DNA of 64,000 nucleotides from Archangium gephyra (GTDB lineage Bacteria; Myxococcota; Myxococcia; Myxococcales; Myxococcaceae): NCBI RefSeq assembly GCF_001027285.1, contig NZ_CP011509.1, positions 5,852,501 to 5,916,500 of the forward strand, read 5' to 3'. Shown piece by piece: positions 1 to 8,076 of this stretch (position 1 is its first letter; each line of letters starts with the position of its first letter). The notes under the pieces were generated by a model. It saw only the letters and a program-made list of their open reading frames with translations, ran no database searches and was not told where the DNA came from. The position numbers and the translations under genes were made by a program.

Positions 1-266
1 GTCCCATCATGGCGGCCAGCTGCGTGGCCTCGTGCCATGGCGCGGACACCTCCGGGAGCAAACGCACGGACTTCCGGCTCGACCAGTACGCGGCCATCGG
101 CGGGGTGAACGGGGCCCGGGACCTGGCCGCGCGCATCAAGGCTCGCGCGGTGGATACGCAGACGATGCCGCCCCCGGGCAACCCCGCTCCCTCTGCCACC
201 GAGCGGGAGCTGCTCCGGCGTTGGATCGCTGGCGGTACACCCCTCTGCGCCGACGGTGGTACGTAG
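1..266 (+). CDS. Cytochrome-like protein, C-terminal fragment
   Basis: The gene runs in from upstream of the window; the reading frame is open from base 3 and ends at the TAG at 264-266. What is visible is about 87 residues beginning PIMAASCVASCHG. This closely matches the C-terminal part of the next gene (QPILAASCVSSCHG, then a shared RTDFRLD block, a TMPPP block and an RWxxGG end), so the two are tandem paralogs. The CVASCH motif looks like a c-type haem site but with three residues between the cysteines (CX3CH) instead of two. By analogy with its neighbour it is probably an exported lipoprotein of the planctomycete-type cytochrome C family. Function and haem binding are inferred, not shown. 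Confidence 0.7.
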   Translation, partial: PIMAASCVASCHGADTSGSKRTDFRLDQYAAIGGVNGARDLAARIKARAVDTQTMPPPGNPAPSATERELLRRWIAGGTPLCADGGT

Positions 267-276
267 GAGCTCCCCT

Positions 277-828
277 ATGAAGCGCATCCTCCCGAGCCTC
301 CGTCCGAGTCTCCTGGGCCTCTGGGCCGTCGTGGCCACCGGCTGCACCATCGAGGCCCCCGATTTCTCCGGCAAGTCGTGCGAGTCCCTGGCCGACTGCC
401 CCCGGCCCTACACCTGCGTCGCGGCACGCCCGGGCGCGGGGCGCACCTGCGAGGTGCTCAACGGGCCCGGCGTCAGCGACCCCAACGCGGGGCCCGTGCC
501 CACCTGGTGCCAGGACATCCAGCCCATCCTCGCGGCCAGCTGCGTGTCCTCGTGCCACGGCGCCACCACGACGGGCAGTGGCCGCACGGACTTCCGGCTC
601 GACAGGTACGAGGCCGATGGGGGCATCGCGGGGGCTCAGCTGATGGCGCCTCGCATCCACGCGCGCACCGTCGTCTTCCGCACCATGCCGCCCCCGGCGA
701 GCCCCCAGCCGACCGAGGACGAGCGCGCCCTCATCGACCGCTGGGCCTCGGGGGGGCGCCCTTCTGTGAGACAGCGGTCACCGACGGCGGCTCCTAGGCC
801 CCGGGACGTAGTGCCGCGGCCGGGATGA
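277..828 (+). CDS. Cytochrome-like lipoprotein, apparent frameshift near the 3' end
   Basis: Start is the ATG at 277, with a GGAG ribosome site overlapping the upstream stop; a GTG at 256 is in frame but has no site. The N-terminus is a lipoprotein signal ending in VATGC. The middle carries QPILAASCVSSCHG, a CX3CH haem-like motif shared with the upstream paralog, followed by RTDFRLD and TMPPP blocks. As written the frame reads past RWASGG into an Arg/Pro-rich tail ending at 828. The paralog instead ends in about ten residues, and the other frame here gives GGAPFCETAVTDGGS with a stop at 795-797. A single extra G in the G7 run at 750-756 would restore that ending. Either an assembly undercount or a real frameshift; the intended gene is probably 277-797. 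Confidence 0.7.
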   Translation: MKRILPSLRPSLLGLWAVVATGCTIEAPDFSGKSCESLADCPRPYTCVAARPGAGRTCEVLNGPGVSDPNAGPVPTWCQDIQPILAASCVSSCHGATTTGSGRTDFRLDRYEADGGIAGAQLMAPRIHARTVVFRTMPPPASPQPTEDERALIDRWASGGRPSVRQRSPTAAPRPRDVVPRPG

Positions 829-1016
829 ATGCGGGGAAAGCAGCGAATTCTTCCCGTTTGAAGCAGGCAGCCCGCCGGGCCCTCCGCCGGTGGGCCTCTG
901 CCCCTGTGCCGTTTTTCCGCTCCGCCAAGCCCTGTGCACCCGCGACACAGGTCCCCAGTTTTCTGCCACACGCCGGGGAGCTTCCTCCCCTGCTGAGTAA
1001 CGAAAGGAGCGGCACC

Positions 1017-1610
1017 ATGCGTAAGCTCATGATGGCGGTGATGGCGGTGGCGGGGCTCGGTCTGACGGTGGGCTGCCAGGATCGCAACAAGGTCCAGCAG
1101 GAGCAGCAGGACGTCGCCGAGGCGCAGCGCGATGTGGCGCAGGAGCGCCAGGAGATCAACAAGGAGGTCGCCGAGACGCGCCAGGACGGCCGCGAGGAGC
1201 TGACCGACGCGCAGAAGGACCTCGTGGAGGAGCAGCGCGAGCTGGCCGATGCCCAGCACAAGCAGATGGATGAGCAGAACGATCAGGCCATCGGTGGCAG
1301 CGGCAACACGATGAACAAGAACGACACCGCGGCCAACGTGAAGACCGAGGAGGTGGAGGGCACCATCCAGTCCACCTCGGCCAACACCATCGCGATCATC
1401 GTGCCGGACAAGAACAACCAGGTGATGCGCTTCCAGGCCAACCAGCAGGTGCAGGTGATGAAGGACGACAAGCCGGTGGCCCTCAAGGACCTGAAGGCCG
1501 GTGACGAGGTCCGCGCCTCCTACCAGCTGGATCCGAACGGCAAGATGATGCTCAAGAGCATCGAGGTGGAGAAGCTGAGCGCCCAGCACCCGGACCAGCA
1601 GAAGAAGTAG
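1017..1610 (+). CDS. Coiled-coil lipoprotein of unknown function
   Basis: Start is the ATG at 1017 behind a GAAAGGAG site; an in-frame ATG at 825 lacks signal-like sequence. The 197-residue product begins with a lipoprotein signal (cleavage before Cys in TVGC). Residues about 20-85 are extremely rich in Gln, Glu, Asp, Ala and Lys with repeated QQEQQDVAEAQRDVAQERQE-like periodicity, a clear coiled-coil. After a short Asn/Gly linker, residues about 105-190 form a compact beta-rich domain (VEGTIQST ... GDEVRASYQLD) resembling the small OB-like domains of DUF5666-type proteins. Probably an envelope-anchored periplasmic or surface protein. It stands alone, with 219 bp upstream and 114 bp downstream free of genes. 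No specific function can be assigned. Confidence 0.8.
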   Translation: MRKLMMAVMAVAGLGLTVGCQDRNKVQQEQQDVAEAQRDVAQERQEINKEVAETRQDGREELTDAQKDLVEEQRELADAQHKQMDEQNDQAIGGSGNTMNKNDTAANVKTEEVEGTIQSTSANTIAIIVPDKNNQVMRFQANQQVQVMKDDKPVALKDLKAGDEVRASYQLDPNGKMMLKSIEVEKLSAQHPDQQKK

Positions 1611-1724
1611 TCGCACGGGACCTACAGTGAACGCGGCCTCCGCCTCCGGGCGGGGGCCGTCGTCTTTGCGGAGTCCCTTCGCGGAGTCCTTGTCGCGGCG
1701 GACGGGAAGCCCGAGACTGAGGCC

Positions 1725-2741
1725 ATGGCTCTCAAGACGGGTGACGTGCTCGAGCTCCACCAGCGCTGGTGCATCGCGGACTCGCACGCGGACTCGCTGA
1801 TGTGGAACAGGGACCTGTGCGAGCGCTCCTCCGAAGGACACGTGGACTTCCCCCGCCTGCGCGAGGTGGGGATGAAGCTGCAGTGCTTCACCATCGTGAC
1901 GCGGGGCTTTCCCTTCATCGGGGGCTTCGAGGCCTTCGCCGTCTGGCGCGGCTGGCCCCGAGAGGCCCGGGAGAGCGAGTGGACGCGCGCGGTGTGGCAG
2001 GTGGACCAGCTGGCGGAGTTCTGCCGGCGCTCCGAGGGGCAGGTGCGCATCACCACCACGGGACGGGCGCTGGAGGAGAACCTCGCCCAGGGGCGGCTGT
2101 CGGCGGTGCTCGGCATCGAGGGCGCGCACGCCATCGAGGGCCAGGTGGAGCGCGTGGCGGAGCTGTACCAGCGGGGCGTGCGCTTCATGGGCCTCACCCA
2201 CCTGTCCAACAACGAGGCGGGAGGCTCGTCCTTCCCGCTGATGGGCAACCGGCCCTTGTCGCCCCTGGGCCACGCGGTGCTGGAGGAGATGGCGCGGGTG
2301 GGCATGAGCGTGGACGTGGCCCATGCCTCCGAGCAGACGCTGGAGGACATCCTGAAGCACCCCACGGCGCGCGTCTTCTCCTCACACACGGGCGTGCGGG
2401 GCGCGGGAGGCGGCTGGCGCAACCTGTCGGACGAGGTGCTGCGCCGCATCGCCGGGCGAGGTGGGGTGGTGGGCATCATCCTGGCCCCGGTGTACCTGGG
2501 CGGGGATGCCATCGACGATGTCGTGCGGCACATCGAGCACGCCCTGGGGGTGATGGGGGAGGAGGGCGTGGGGATTGGCTCGGACTATGACGGCATGGTG
2601 GCCCTGCCCAAGGGCATCCGCGACGTGACGGATCTGCCCAAGCTCACCGAGGCCCTGCTGCGCCGCCACCCGGAGGCGTTGGTGGAGCGAATCCTCGGAG
2701 GCAACTTCCGGAGGTACTTCCGCGAGACGCTCGGGGAGTGA
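1725..2741 (+). CDS. Membrane dipeptidase, peptidase family M19
   Basis: A 338-residue protein of the renal dipeptidase (M19) family, binuclear zinc enzymes that cleave dipeptides, including D-amino-acid-containing ones. The metal ligands are visible in order: the HAD motif at H21/D23, bridging glutamate E132 in GIEGAH, H200 in DVAH and H221 in SSHTG, with a late GIGSDYDG block before the C-terminus. Length and domain layout are complete. No signal peptide is seen, so the enzyme is probably cytoplasmic. The ATG start is preceded by ACTGAGG. It sits between two unrelated lipoprotein genes, so its substrate cannot be guessed from context. Confidence 0.92.
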   Translation: MALKTGDVLELHQRWCIADSHADSLMWNRDLCERSSEGHVDFPRLREVGMKLQCFTIVTRGFPFIGGFEAFAVWRGWPREARESEWTRAVWQVDQLAEFCRRSEGQVRITTTGRALEENLAQGRLSAVLGIEGAHAIEGQVERVAELYQRGVRFMGLTHLSNNEAGGSSFPLMGNRPLSPLGHAVLEEMARVGMSVDVAHASEQTLEDILKHPTARVFSSHTGVRGAGGGWRNLSDEVLRRIAGRGGVVGIILAPVYLGGDAIDDVVRHIEHALGVMGEEGVGIGSDYDGMVALPKGIRDVTDLPKLTEALLRRHPEALVERILGGNFRRYFRETLGE

Positions 2742-2784
2742 CACGGGTTGACCGGGCCCCCGGCGCCTGGAATCGTCCGGCGCC

Positions 2785-3165
2785 GTGCTCAACCGCTCCC
2801 CCGTCCTGTTCTCGTTGATGATCGGCTCCCTCCTGCTGTCCGCCTGCGGCGTCAAGGCCGGCGACTCCTGCGGAGGGGGTGGCTACACCTGTGCCTCCGA
2901 GAAGGAGGCCCTGGAGTGCCGTGACAAGGTCTGGCGCACGCTGCAGTGCCGGGGGGCCTCGGGGTGCAGCGAGTCCGGGAACGAGATTCTCTGCGACATG
3001 AATGGCAACGCCGCCGGGGATGCATGCGCGGCGTCCGCCGAGGGGCGCGGGCTGTGCACGGCCGACGGCAAGGCCCGGCTCGAGTGCCGCATGGGCGTGC
3101 TCGTCCAGGTCAGCACGTGCAGTTCGTGCGTCATGGACGCCACCCACGTCACCTGCAACCCGTGA
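2785..3165 (+). CDS. Small cysteine-rich lipoprotein
   Basis: A short product (up to 126 residues) starting at GTG 2785; ATG 2818 is an alternative but would leave a very short signal. The N-terminus is a lipoprotein signal with lipobox LLSAC. The mature part has about 14 cysteines, arranged in two similar segments (GDSCGGGGYTC ... LECRDKVWRTLQCRGASGC, and GDACAASAEGRGLC ... LECRMGVLVQVSTCSSC), which suggests an internal duplication of a small disulphide-bonded fold. Such proteins are common on myxobacterial cell surfaces. It ends 10 bp before the convergent ribonuclease H gene. Function unknown. Confidence 0.75.
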   Translation: MLNRSPVLFSLMIGSLLLSACGVKAGDSCGGGGYTCASEKEALECRDKVWRTLQCRGASGCSESGNEILCDMNGNAAGDACAASAEGRGLCTADGKARLECRMGVLVQVSTCSSCVMDATHVTCNP

Positions 3166-3175
3166 CGGGTGGGGC

Positions 3176-3946
3176 TCAGTCCTCGGACTGGACGTCCTGG
3201 GCCTTGAAGCCCCACTCCTCCAGCACCTGGGCTTCGTCCTGTGCGCTGCGCGTCTTCTTGAAGCGGGCGCCGGGGACGCCCTTCACCCGCCGCTCGCACG
3301 CGGCCCAGGTCGTGTGACGCTGCACGGTGCGGCCCACCTCGCTCAGGTAGGAGTAGGCCTTGGCCTTGGCGGAGCCCTCTCCCTGCCGGGGCTTCTCCTC
3401 GGGCAGGGACATGTCCTCGGGGAGTTCGTGCACGGCGATGCCGTATCCCGTCAGGGGGCCCACGTAGAGCTTCACGCTCCGGCCCTTGGAGAAGCAGACG
3501 GCGATCTCGTCCACCCGCTCGTTGCCCGGTACGCCCGCGTGCCCGCGCACGTACTTCCATTGCACGGCGGAGGCCTCGCCCGGGTGCTCCTGCTTGCGCT
3601 GGGCCAGCAGCGCCATCAGCCGCTTCCAGTAGAGGGCATTGGCCACCTCGCCCCCGGAGGCCGTCTTCCATCCGCGCTTGCTCCACCCGAACGCCCAGCT
3701 CGTGATGCCTTGAATCACGTACGTGGAGTCCGTGTGGATGTGCAGGGGCCCTGGCGTGCGCTCCAGGTGGCGCAGCGCCTTGCCCACGGCCGTCAGCTCC
3801 ATCCGGTTGTTGGTGGTGTCCGGCTCGTGGCCTCCGAGCTCCGTCACCTGTCCATCGGGCGTGACGATGAGGGTGCCCCAGCCTCCCGGGCCGGGGTTGC
3901 CGGAGCATGCTCCATCAGCGAAGACCAGGGTGGGGCGGCTCTCCAT
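3176..3946 (-). CDS. Ribonuclease HI with C-terminal hybrid-binding-like domain
   Basis: The start is taken as the ATG at 3946; a GTG at 3976 would add ten residues with no conservation. Residues 1-155 form a canonical RNase HI domain that cuts RNA in RNA-DNA hybrids: D11 in FADGACSGNPG, E50 in NNRMEL, D73 in HTDS, H136 in GHAG and D146 in NERVDE, so the DEDD set is complete. After a Lys/Glu linker, residues about 197-247 (TTWAACERRVKGVPGARFKK and following) resemble the viroplasmin/RNase H1 hybrid-binding domain, which in eukaryotic RNase H1 lies at the N-terminus. The order is therefore swapped. The 256-residue length exceeds E. coli RnhA (about 155). Cytoplasmic; convergent with the small lipoprotein gene. 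Confidence 0.9.
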   Translation of the reverse strand: MESRPTLVFADGACSGNPGPGGWGTLIVTPDGQVTELGGHEPDTTNNRMELTAVGKALRHLERTPGPLHIHTDSTYVIQGITSWAFGWSKRGWKTASGGEVANALYWKRLMALLAQRKQEHPGEASAVQWKYVRGHAGVPGNERVDEIAVCFSKGRSVKLYVGPLTGYGIAVHELPEDMSLPEEKPRQGEGSAKAKAYSYLSEVGRTVQRHTTWAACERRVKGVPGARFKKTRSAQDEAQVLEEWGFKAQDVQSED

Positions 3947-4068
3947 GGCGCCCCCTATAGCCCTCACGGCCTCCACCCGCCAGGACGGTGAAGGCCGGCG
4001 GTTGGAGCCGTACCGCGGGTATGGGGAGGCTGTGTGGGGGGTTGAGCAGGGTGTAGCCTCCGAGCCCC

Positions 4069-5001
4069 ATGGCCTACCGAGAACAAGCCGCCGCCCTCAA
4101 CGTGGGTGCTCTCCTCGCGGGGTTCGCGGCCCTTGCCCTTTCCTCTGTCGCCTTCGAGCCCGCCACGTCATGGGATGTCGTGACGATCCTGCTGCTGCTG
4201 ATCCTGGCCGCGATCGCGTGGGTGGGCTTCGCGCTCTGGCGGGACACCTACCTCTTCCTCAAACATGCCTCGACCGCCAGCCTCTTCGCGCTGGGCTTCG
4301 CCGTGCTGGGGTGGTTGTCCTCGGGGATGTCGAATGCCGCCCCGATGTACGTGTGCGGGGCCATTGTGGTGGCCCTCTTCGTCGGGCTGTGGAGTTGCTC
4401 GCGGTACGAGGGCAGGTACCCGCACGTGCTCATGTCCCAGCGGGACCTGCATCCGGTGTTCGAGTTCGAGGGCATCCATGTCTCCCTGGCGACCCCGCGT
4501 GCCGTGTCAGCCGGGAGCAACGTCCCCGTGAGCTTCTACCTGGAGAACTGCTGGAGCGGACCGCGGGAGGTCGTCATCCAGTTCCTCCAGGAGTACGAGG
4601 TGTCCGGCATCCGCTTGAAGACCCCCAAGCGGATTCAGGTGAAGCTCCAGGCGGGGGAGGTGGGACGCGCGGACTTCTCCATCCACATGCCTGCTGGGGT
4701 GCAGGGAAAACGCGCCTTGCTGACCCACTTCACCGTCCGCGGGCTGAAGGGCCGCCGCTTCCGCATGTGGCGAGCCCACGAGTTCAGGAACAAGGTCTCC
4801 CTGGGAGAGCAGGCGGCGCACCTGGCCCTGGGCGAGTTCACCTGGGGAGGTGGGCTGCACCTGCAATGGGACGTGGCACCTGCTCGGGATCCACAACCCG
4901 AGGAGCCGGGGCCGGACGCGGTCTCGTGGAAGGTGCTCTGGTCGGAGCTGTCGCGGGAACCCACGTCCCAGGCGTCGCTGCTGCCAGGCCCGGGGAAGTG
5001 A
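4069..5001 (+). CDS. Conserved-type membrane protein of unknown function
   Basis: A 310-residue protein with four hydrophobic segments in its first 115 residues (about 12-30, 37-58, 68-86 and 92-112), consistent with four membrane helices. The remaining 190 residues are soluble and beta-rich, with conserved-looking phrases such as SAGSNVPVSFYLENCWSGP and a hydrophilic, proline-rich C-terminus. The soluble half reads like an immunoglobulin-like or NEAT-like sandwich, but no family is recognised. The gene stands alone and converges on the 5083-6891 lipoprotein gene, with a hairpin terminator between them. Confidence 0.7.
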   Translation: MAYREQAAALNVGALLAGFAALALSSVAFEPATSWDVVTILLLLILAAIAWVGFALWRDTYLFLKHASTASLFALGFAVLGWLSSGMSNAAPMYVCGAIVVALFVGLWSCSRYEGRYPHVLMSQRDLHPVFEFEGIHVSLATPRAVSAGSNVPVSFYLENCWSGPREVVIQFLQEYEVSGIRLKTPKRIQVKLQAGEVGRADFSIHMPAGVQGKRALLTHFTVRGLKGRRFRMWRAHEFRNKVSLGEQAAHLALGEFTWGGGLHLQWDVAPARDPQPEEPGPDAVSWKVLWSELSREPTSQASLLPGPGK

Positions 5002-5039
5002 GCTGGCACGGCGGATGCCCGCCACGAGTGAGTCCCGCG

Positions 5040-5069
5040 GAGCCGGCCCGGAGGCGTCCAGGCCGGCTC
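5040..5069. terminator. Convergent hairpin terminator
   Basis: A nine-base-pair perfect stem (GAGCCGGCC / GGCCGGCTC) with a 12-nt loop lies in the 81-bp gap between two convergent genes. It can serve either strand. No long T run follows, so termination efficiency is uncertain. Confidence 0.5.
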
Positions 5070-5082
5070 CTCTGTCAGTCAC

Positions 5083-6891
5083 TCAGTGCGCGAAGGCCAC
5101 CGGCCGGTCGAAGCGGCGGATCACGCACGACTGGTTGGCTGCGCTGTCCAGGTGCTGGGCGCGCTCACGGATCTCGAAGAAGCTGCGCACCTGGCCGCTC
5201 ACCGGGTCCGTGACGTTGTAGGGCGTGTTCATGTTGGCCATGCCCGTGGCCAGGAAGGGCGAGAGGCCACCGGTGACGCCCACGTGCGTGAAGTTGGTGC
5301 TCGTCTCCCTCGCGTGGCAGCCATTGCAGGTATTGAGCGAGAACTTGTGACGCGCGTTGAAGCCGTTGGGCACCGTGTTCAGGTTGGGCGCGTTCCAGAA
5401 GAAGCCATTGGTGGGCATCTGCGGGAAGGCTCCCAGGAAGTTGAGCGTGGCGCCGTAGTCCAGGGGCACGTCGTGGGTGCCGGCGAGGATGGCCGCGTTG
5501 TTCGTGGTCAGGAAGCTGGTGAGCGTGGCGGTGTTGTTGAACAGGTCGAAGGGCGTGCGCACGGTGACGTGCTCGACCAGCTGGCCCGGCGCCGGGGTGG
5601 TGGTGGTGAAGTTGCGCGGGTTGGCCGCCGAGGAGAAGAGGCGGAACTCACGCGTCTCCCACCACGGGGTGGTGAGCATGATCTCGTTGGTGCGCACCTG
5701 GTTGATGGCGCTGCCGTTGGGCTTGCCCGGCGCCATGTTGCGCAGCACCACCTGCTGGGTGAGGTTCTGCAGCTGCGTGTTGTAGGCGGAGCTGCCCAGG
5801 GGCAGCAGCGGGTTGGAGAGGGCGAGCCACGACTGGGCCCACGTCTTCACCTGCGCGCACTGGTTCTGCGGCACGCCGTACTCGAAGATGACCAGGAAGC
5901 CGTTGTAGGGGCGCACGCAGGTCGTCGAGTTCATCACCGAGAAGACGAAGCGCAGCTCACCCGCGCCGCTGGTGCCGTACGGGCCGCCGTTGCCGCGGCC
6001 CAGGTCCAGCCGGTTGACGATGGCCACCAGCTTGAAGGGCGAGCGGTTCAGATCCAACTCCCCCGTGCTCAGCCTCGGCCAGGCGTTGAGGATCTGCGTG
6101 GCCATGAGCGAGCGCGACGGCACGGGCCGCCCGTTCACGCTCTGGGTGGTCAACCACTGCCGCAGCCAGCGCTCGGTGAAGGCGGGGGCGGGGCTGACGG
6201 TGTTGGCCATCTCCGTCATCAGGTGCTTGAACGTCCACACGCCGTTCGGGTTGCCCGTGCTGGTGCAGGGATCCCAGGTGCGGGTGGGATCTCCGACCAC
6301 GGAGGAGTGGTTGATGATGAGGGACTTGCTGGGATTGACGGCCCGGGCGATGCCCGTCGTCGGCAGGGGAATGATCCGGCCCGGCGCGAAGATGTCCGCC
6401 GGCAGCGGGAAGAGCGGGCTCTCGCGTACCAGCTCGCGGTCAGCGAAGGTGGCGACGGTGAGCGGCTCGGTGCTCTCCTTCTGGAAGGTGGCGATGCGCT
6501 CCTGCGTCTTGCGGTGCTCGTCGAGGTCCACGATGCCGAAGCCGGAGAAGAGGCCGTCACCGGCCTTCTCGTCGCCATTGAGGCCATCGTCGCGCAGCGC
6601 CAGCGGCTTGCCATCGTCGCCCGTGAGCTCGATCTGGGCGGCCTGCTCACCCTCGGCCAGCCGCGCCCTCAAGAGACCAGGGGTGAAGGCGGAGGGCGTC
6701 TGGGACGGGATGAACTCCAGGTTCTCCAGCACGGGGGCACCCTGAGCCGGCGCCTCCGCCAGCTGCTGCTCCTGGCTCGCCACCTGCTCCGGGGCCGGTT
6801 CCGCACCGCACCCCGCCATCAGGCTGCCCAGCAGCAGGCTTCCCGCCAGCGTTCCAAAACGCCTCTTCGTCATGTTCTTGCCGTTTCTCAT
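5083..6891 (-). CDS. Large lipoprotein with one CxxCH motif
   Basis: Start is the ATG at 6891, preceded at good spacing by AGGGG; the ATG at 6927 lacks one. The 602-residue product begins with a lipoprotein signal (LMAGC). Residues about 30-110 form a small domain with RDDGLNGDEKAGDGLFS, a signature of the choice-of-anchor-X type domain. The large middle region is unfamiliar (repeated LAL, NRLDLG and FEYGVPQNQCAQ phrases). Near the C-terminus is a single CNGCH (residues 522-526), which could bind one c-type haem, although no distal ligand can be assigned. Probably an envelope protein of a myxobacterial family of unknown function. It is monocistronic with a 246-bp upstream gap. Confidence 0.8.
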   Translation of the reverse strand: MRNGKNMTKRRFGTLAGSLLLGSLMAGCGAEPAPEQVASQEQQLAEAPAQGAPVLENLEFIPSQTPSAFTPGLLRARLAEGEQAAQIELTGDDGKPLALRDDGLNGDEKAGDGLFSGFGIVDLDEHRKTQERIATFQKESTEPLTVATFADRELVRESPLFPLPADIFAPGRIIPLPTTGIARAVNPSKSLIINHSSVVGDPTRTWDPCTSTGNPNGVWTFKHLMTEMANTVSPAPAFTERWLRQWLTTQSVNGRPVPSRSLMATQILNAWPRLSTGELDLNRSPFKLVAIVNRLDLGRGNGGPYGTSGAGELRFVFSVMNSTTCVRPYNGFLVIFEYGVPQNQCAQVKTWAQSWLALSNPLLPLGSSAYNTQLQNLTQQVVLRNMAPGKPNGSAINQVRTNEIMLTTPWWETREFRLFSSAANPRNFTTTTPAPGQLVEHVTVRTPFDLFNNTATLTSFLTTNNAAILAGTHDVPLDYGATLNFLGAFPQMPTNGFFWNAPNLNTVPNGFNARHKFSLNTCNGCHARETSTNFTHVGVTGGLSPFLATGMANMNTPYNVTDPVSGQVRSFFEIRERAQHLDSAANQSCVIRRFDRPVAFAH

Positions 6892-7024
6892 GTATGCCCC
6901 TGGTTCGTTGAGAACGGCGCAATCCATATCAAGAATGGATGTGTCCGAAAAGGAAGATTAACCCGTCTAGCTTGTTGCTCCTTGGGTTACAAATGACAGG
7001 GATTGGCCTGAGCTGACGCGCCTG

Positions 7025-7038
7025 GGTTGGCGCCAACC
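7025..7038. promoter_or_regulatory. 14-bp perfect palindrome
   Basis: GGTTGGCGCCAACC is a perfect palindrome in the intergenic region between the 5083-6891 lipoprotein gene and the LNGC protein gene. It lies 134 bp upstream of the lipoprotein start. It may be an operator, but at this GC content palindromes occur easily. Confidence 0.25.
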
Positions 7039-7082
7039 GGCCGGAATTCCAGCAGGGCGGCCGCACGTGTTGCCTGGCGGGT

Positions 7083-7115
7083 TACAGGCGGTGGCGGAAG
7101 GGGCCCTCGCCTGTA
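7083..7115 (-). terminator. Possible terminator downstream of the LNGC protein gene
   Basis: An eight-base-pair inverted repeat (TACAGGCG / CGCCTGTA) with a 17-nt loop lies just past the stop of the minus-strand gene 7138-8076. No T run follows, so the call is tentative. Confidence 0.3.
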
Positions 7116-7137
7116 GCCTGTCAGGCAATGCTTTCCG

Positions 7138-8076
7138 TCACTTCAGCTCGTTGAGCTTCAGCGGATTCTGGAGATCGACGGGGTTCATCAGCTGCTGGGC
7201 CAGCCCGCCCGGGGGCCGCTGCAACTCGGGACGCCCACCCGGGGTTCCGCCGTTCTTCCAGTCGTTCAGCTGGCCCACCAGGTTCCACTTCTCGGAGGCC
7301 TTGTCGTAGTGGGCGAACGCCGTGGCGCCCGTCTGGATGCCGTGCTTCCCCGTGGGGTGCGAGTAGTCATTCGGCGTGAGGCTCTGCACCAGCTGGAGCT
7401 CGTTCTGCTTCAGGAAGTTCTCCAGCTGCTGCTTGCCGGTCTGGGAGCCGTACTTCGAGAAGTCCGCCTGATGGACGAAGGACAGGGTGTCATTGGCCGG
7501 GTTGTGCAGCGCATGGACGGCGCAGCCATTGAGAGGTCCCGTCGTGACCATCGACGGCTGCCCGTGACCGGGGCGCAGGGGCACGTCGGAGATCCCCGCG
7601 AACGAGCCCTGGCTCTGCGTGCCCTGGCCCGACGAGAGGTAGTGCAGGTAGTTCACCTGCGGCCCGTTCCCGCCGGGGGAGGAGAGCGACAGGTTCGCGT
7701 TGCCGTGCTGCTGCTGGACGTTCAGGGTCGCGACGGACTGGTTCGCCGGCACCAGGGGCTTGTTGGGTGTCGGCAGCGTCACGCCCTGCGGAGGCGTGCC
7801 ATTCGGGAACAGCTTGTACCCGTTCAGGAGGTTCTGCCCGGAGAACTTCGTGGGGTTGGCGGCGAACGAGTCCGCCTGCGACGGGCCGAACAGCCCGCGG
7901 ACCGACGAGGAGATCCTGGAGCCGACCGTGTCGAAGCCATCCTTGGGCGCGCCCGGCGTGGTGGAGGCGCCCGGCTTGGAGGACGGCGCCGTCGGCGTGC
8001 TCGGCCGCGGAGCCTCGGCCTGCGGGGAGCGGGGAGAGGAGAAGCTCTTGGGGCCGCCGATCTTGAAGCTCTTCAT
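7138..8076 (-). CDS. Protein with CNF1/BLF1-like LNGC deamidase motif
   Basis: Start is the ATG at 8076 (MKSFKIGG); in-frame starts up to 8226 would add 50 residues with no conserved look. The first 60 or so of 312 residues are Pro/Ser/Thr-rich and probably disordered, with no classical signal peptide. In the C-terminal half, TTGPLNGCAVHAL around C185 is followed 17 residues later by LSFVHQ (H202). This matches the L-S-G-C ... V-H pattern of the CNF1 catalytic domain and Burkholderia lethal factor 1, glutamine deamidases that inactivate or lock host GTPases or eIF4A. Here Asn replaces Ser in the motif. Role as a secreted effector or toxin is inference. It is divergent from the KaiC-like gene and shares its operator-like region. 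Confidence 0.65.
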   Translation of the reverse strand: MKSFKIGGPKSFSSPRSPQAEAPRPSTPTAPSSKPGASTTPGAPKDGFDTVGSRISSSVRGLFGPSQADSFAANPTKFSGQNLLNGYKLFPNGTPPQGVTLPTPNKPLVPANQSVATLNVQQQHGNANLSLSSPGGNGPQVNYLHYLSSGQGTQSQGSFAGISDVPLRPGHGQPSMVTTGPLNGCAVHALHNPANDTLSFVHQADFSKYGSQTGKQQLENFLKQNELQLVQSLTPNDYSHPTGKHGIQTGATAFAHYDKASEKWNLVGQLNDWKNGGTPGGRPELQRPPGGLAQQLMNPVDLQNPLKLNELK

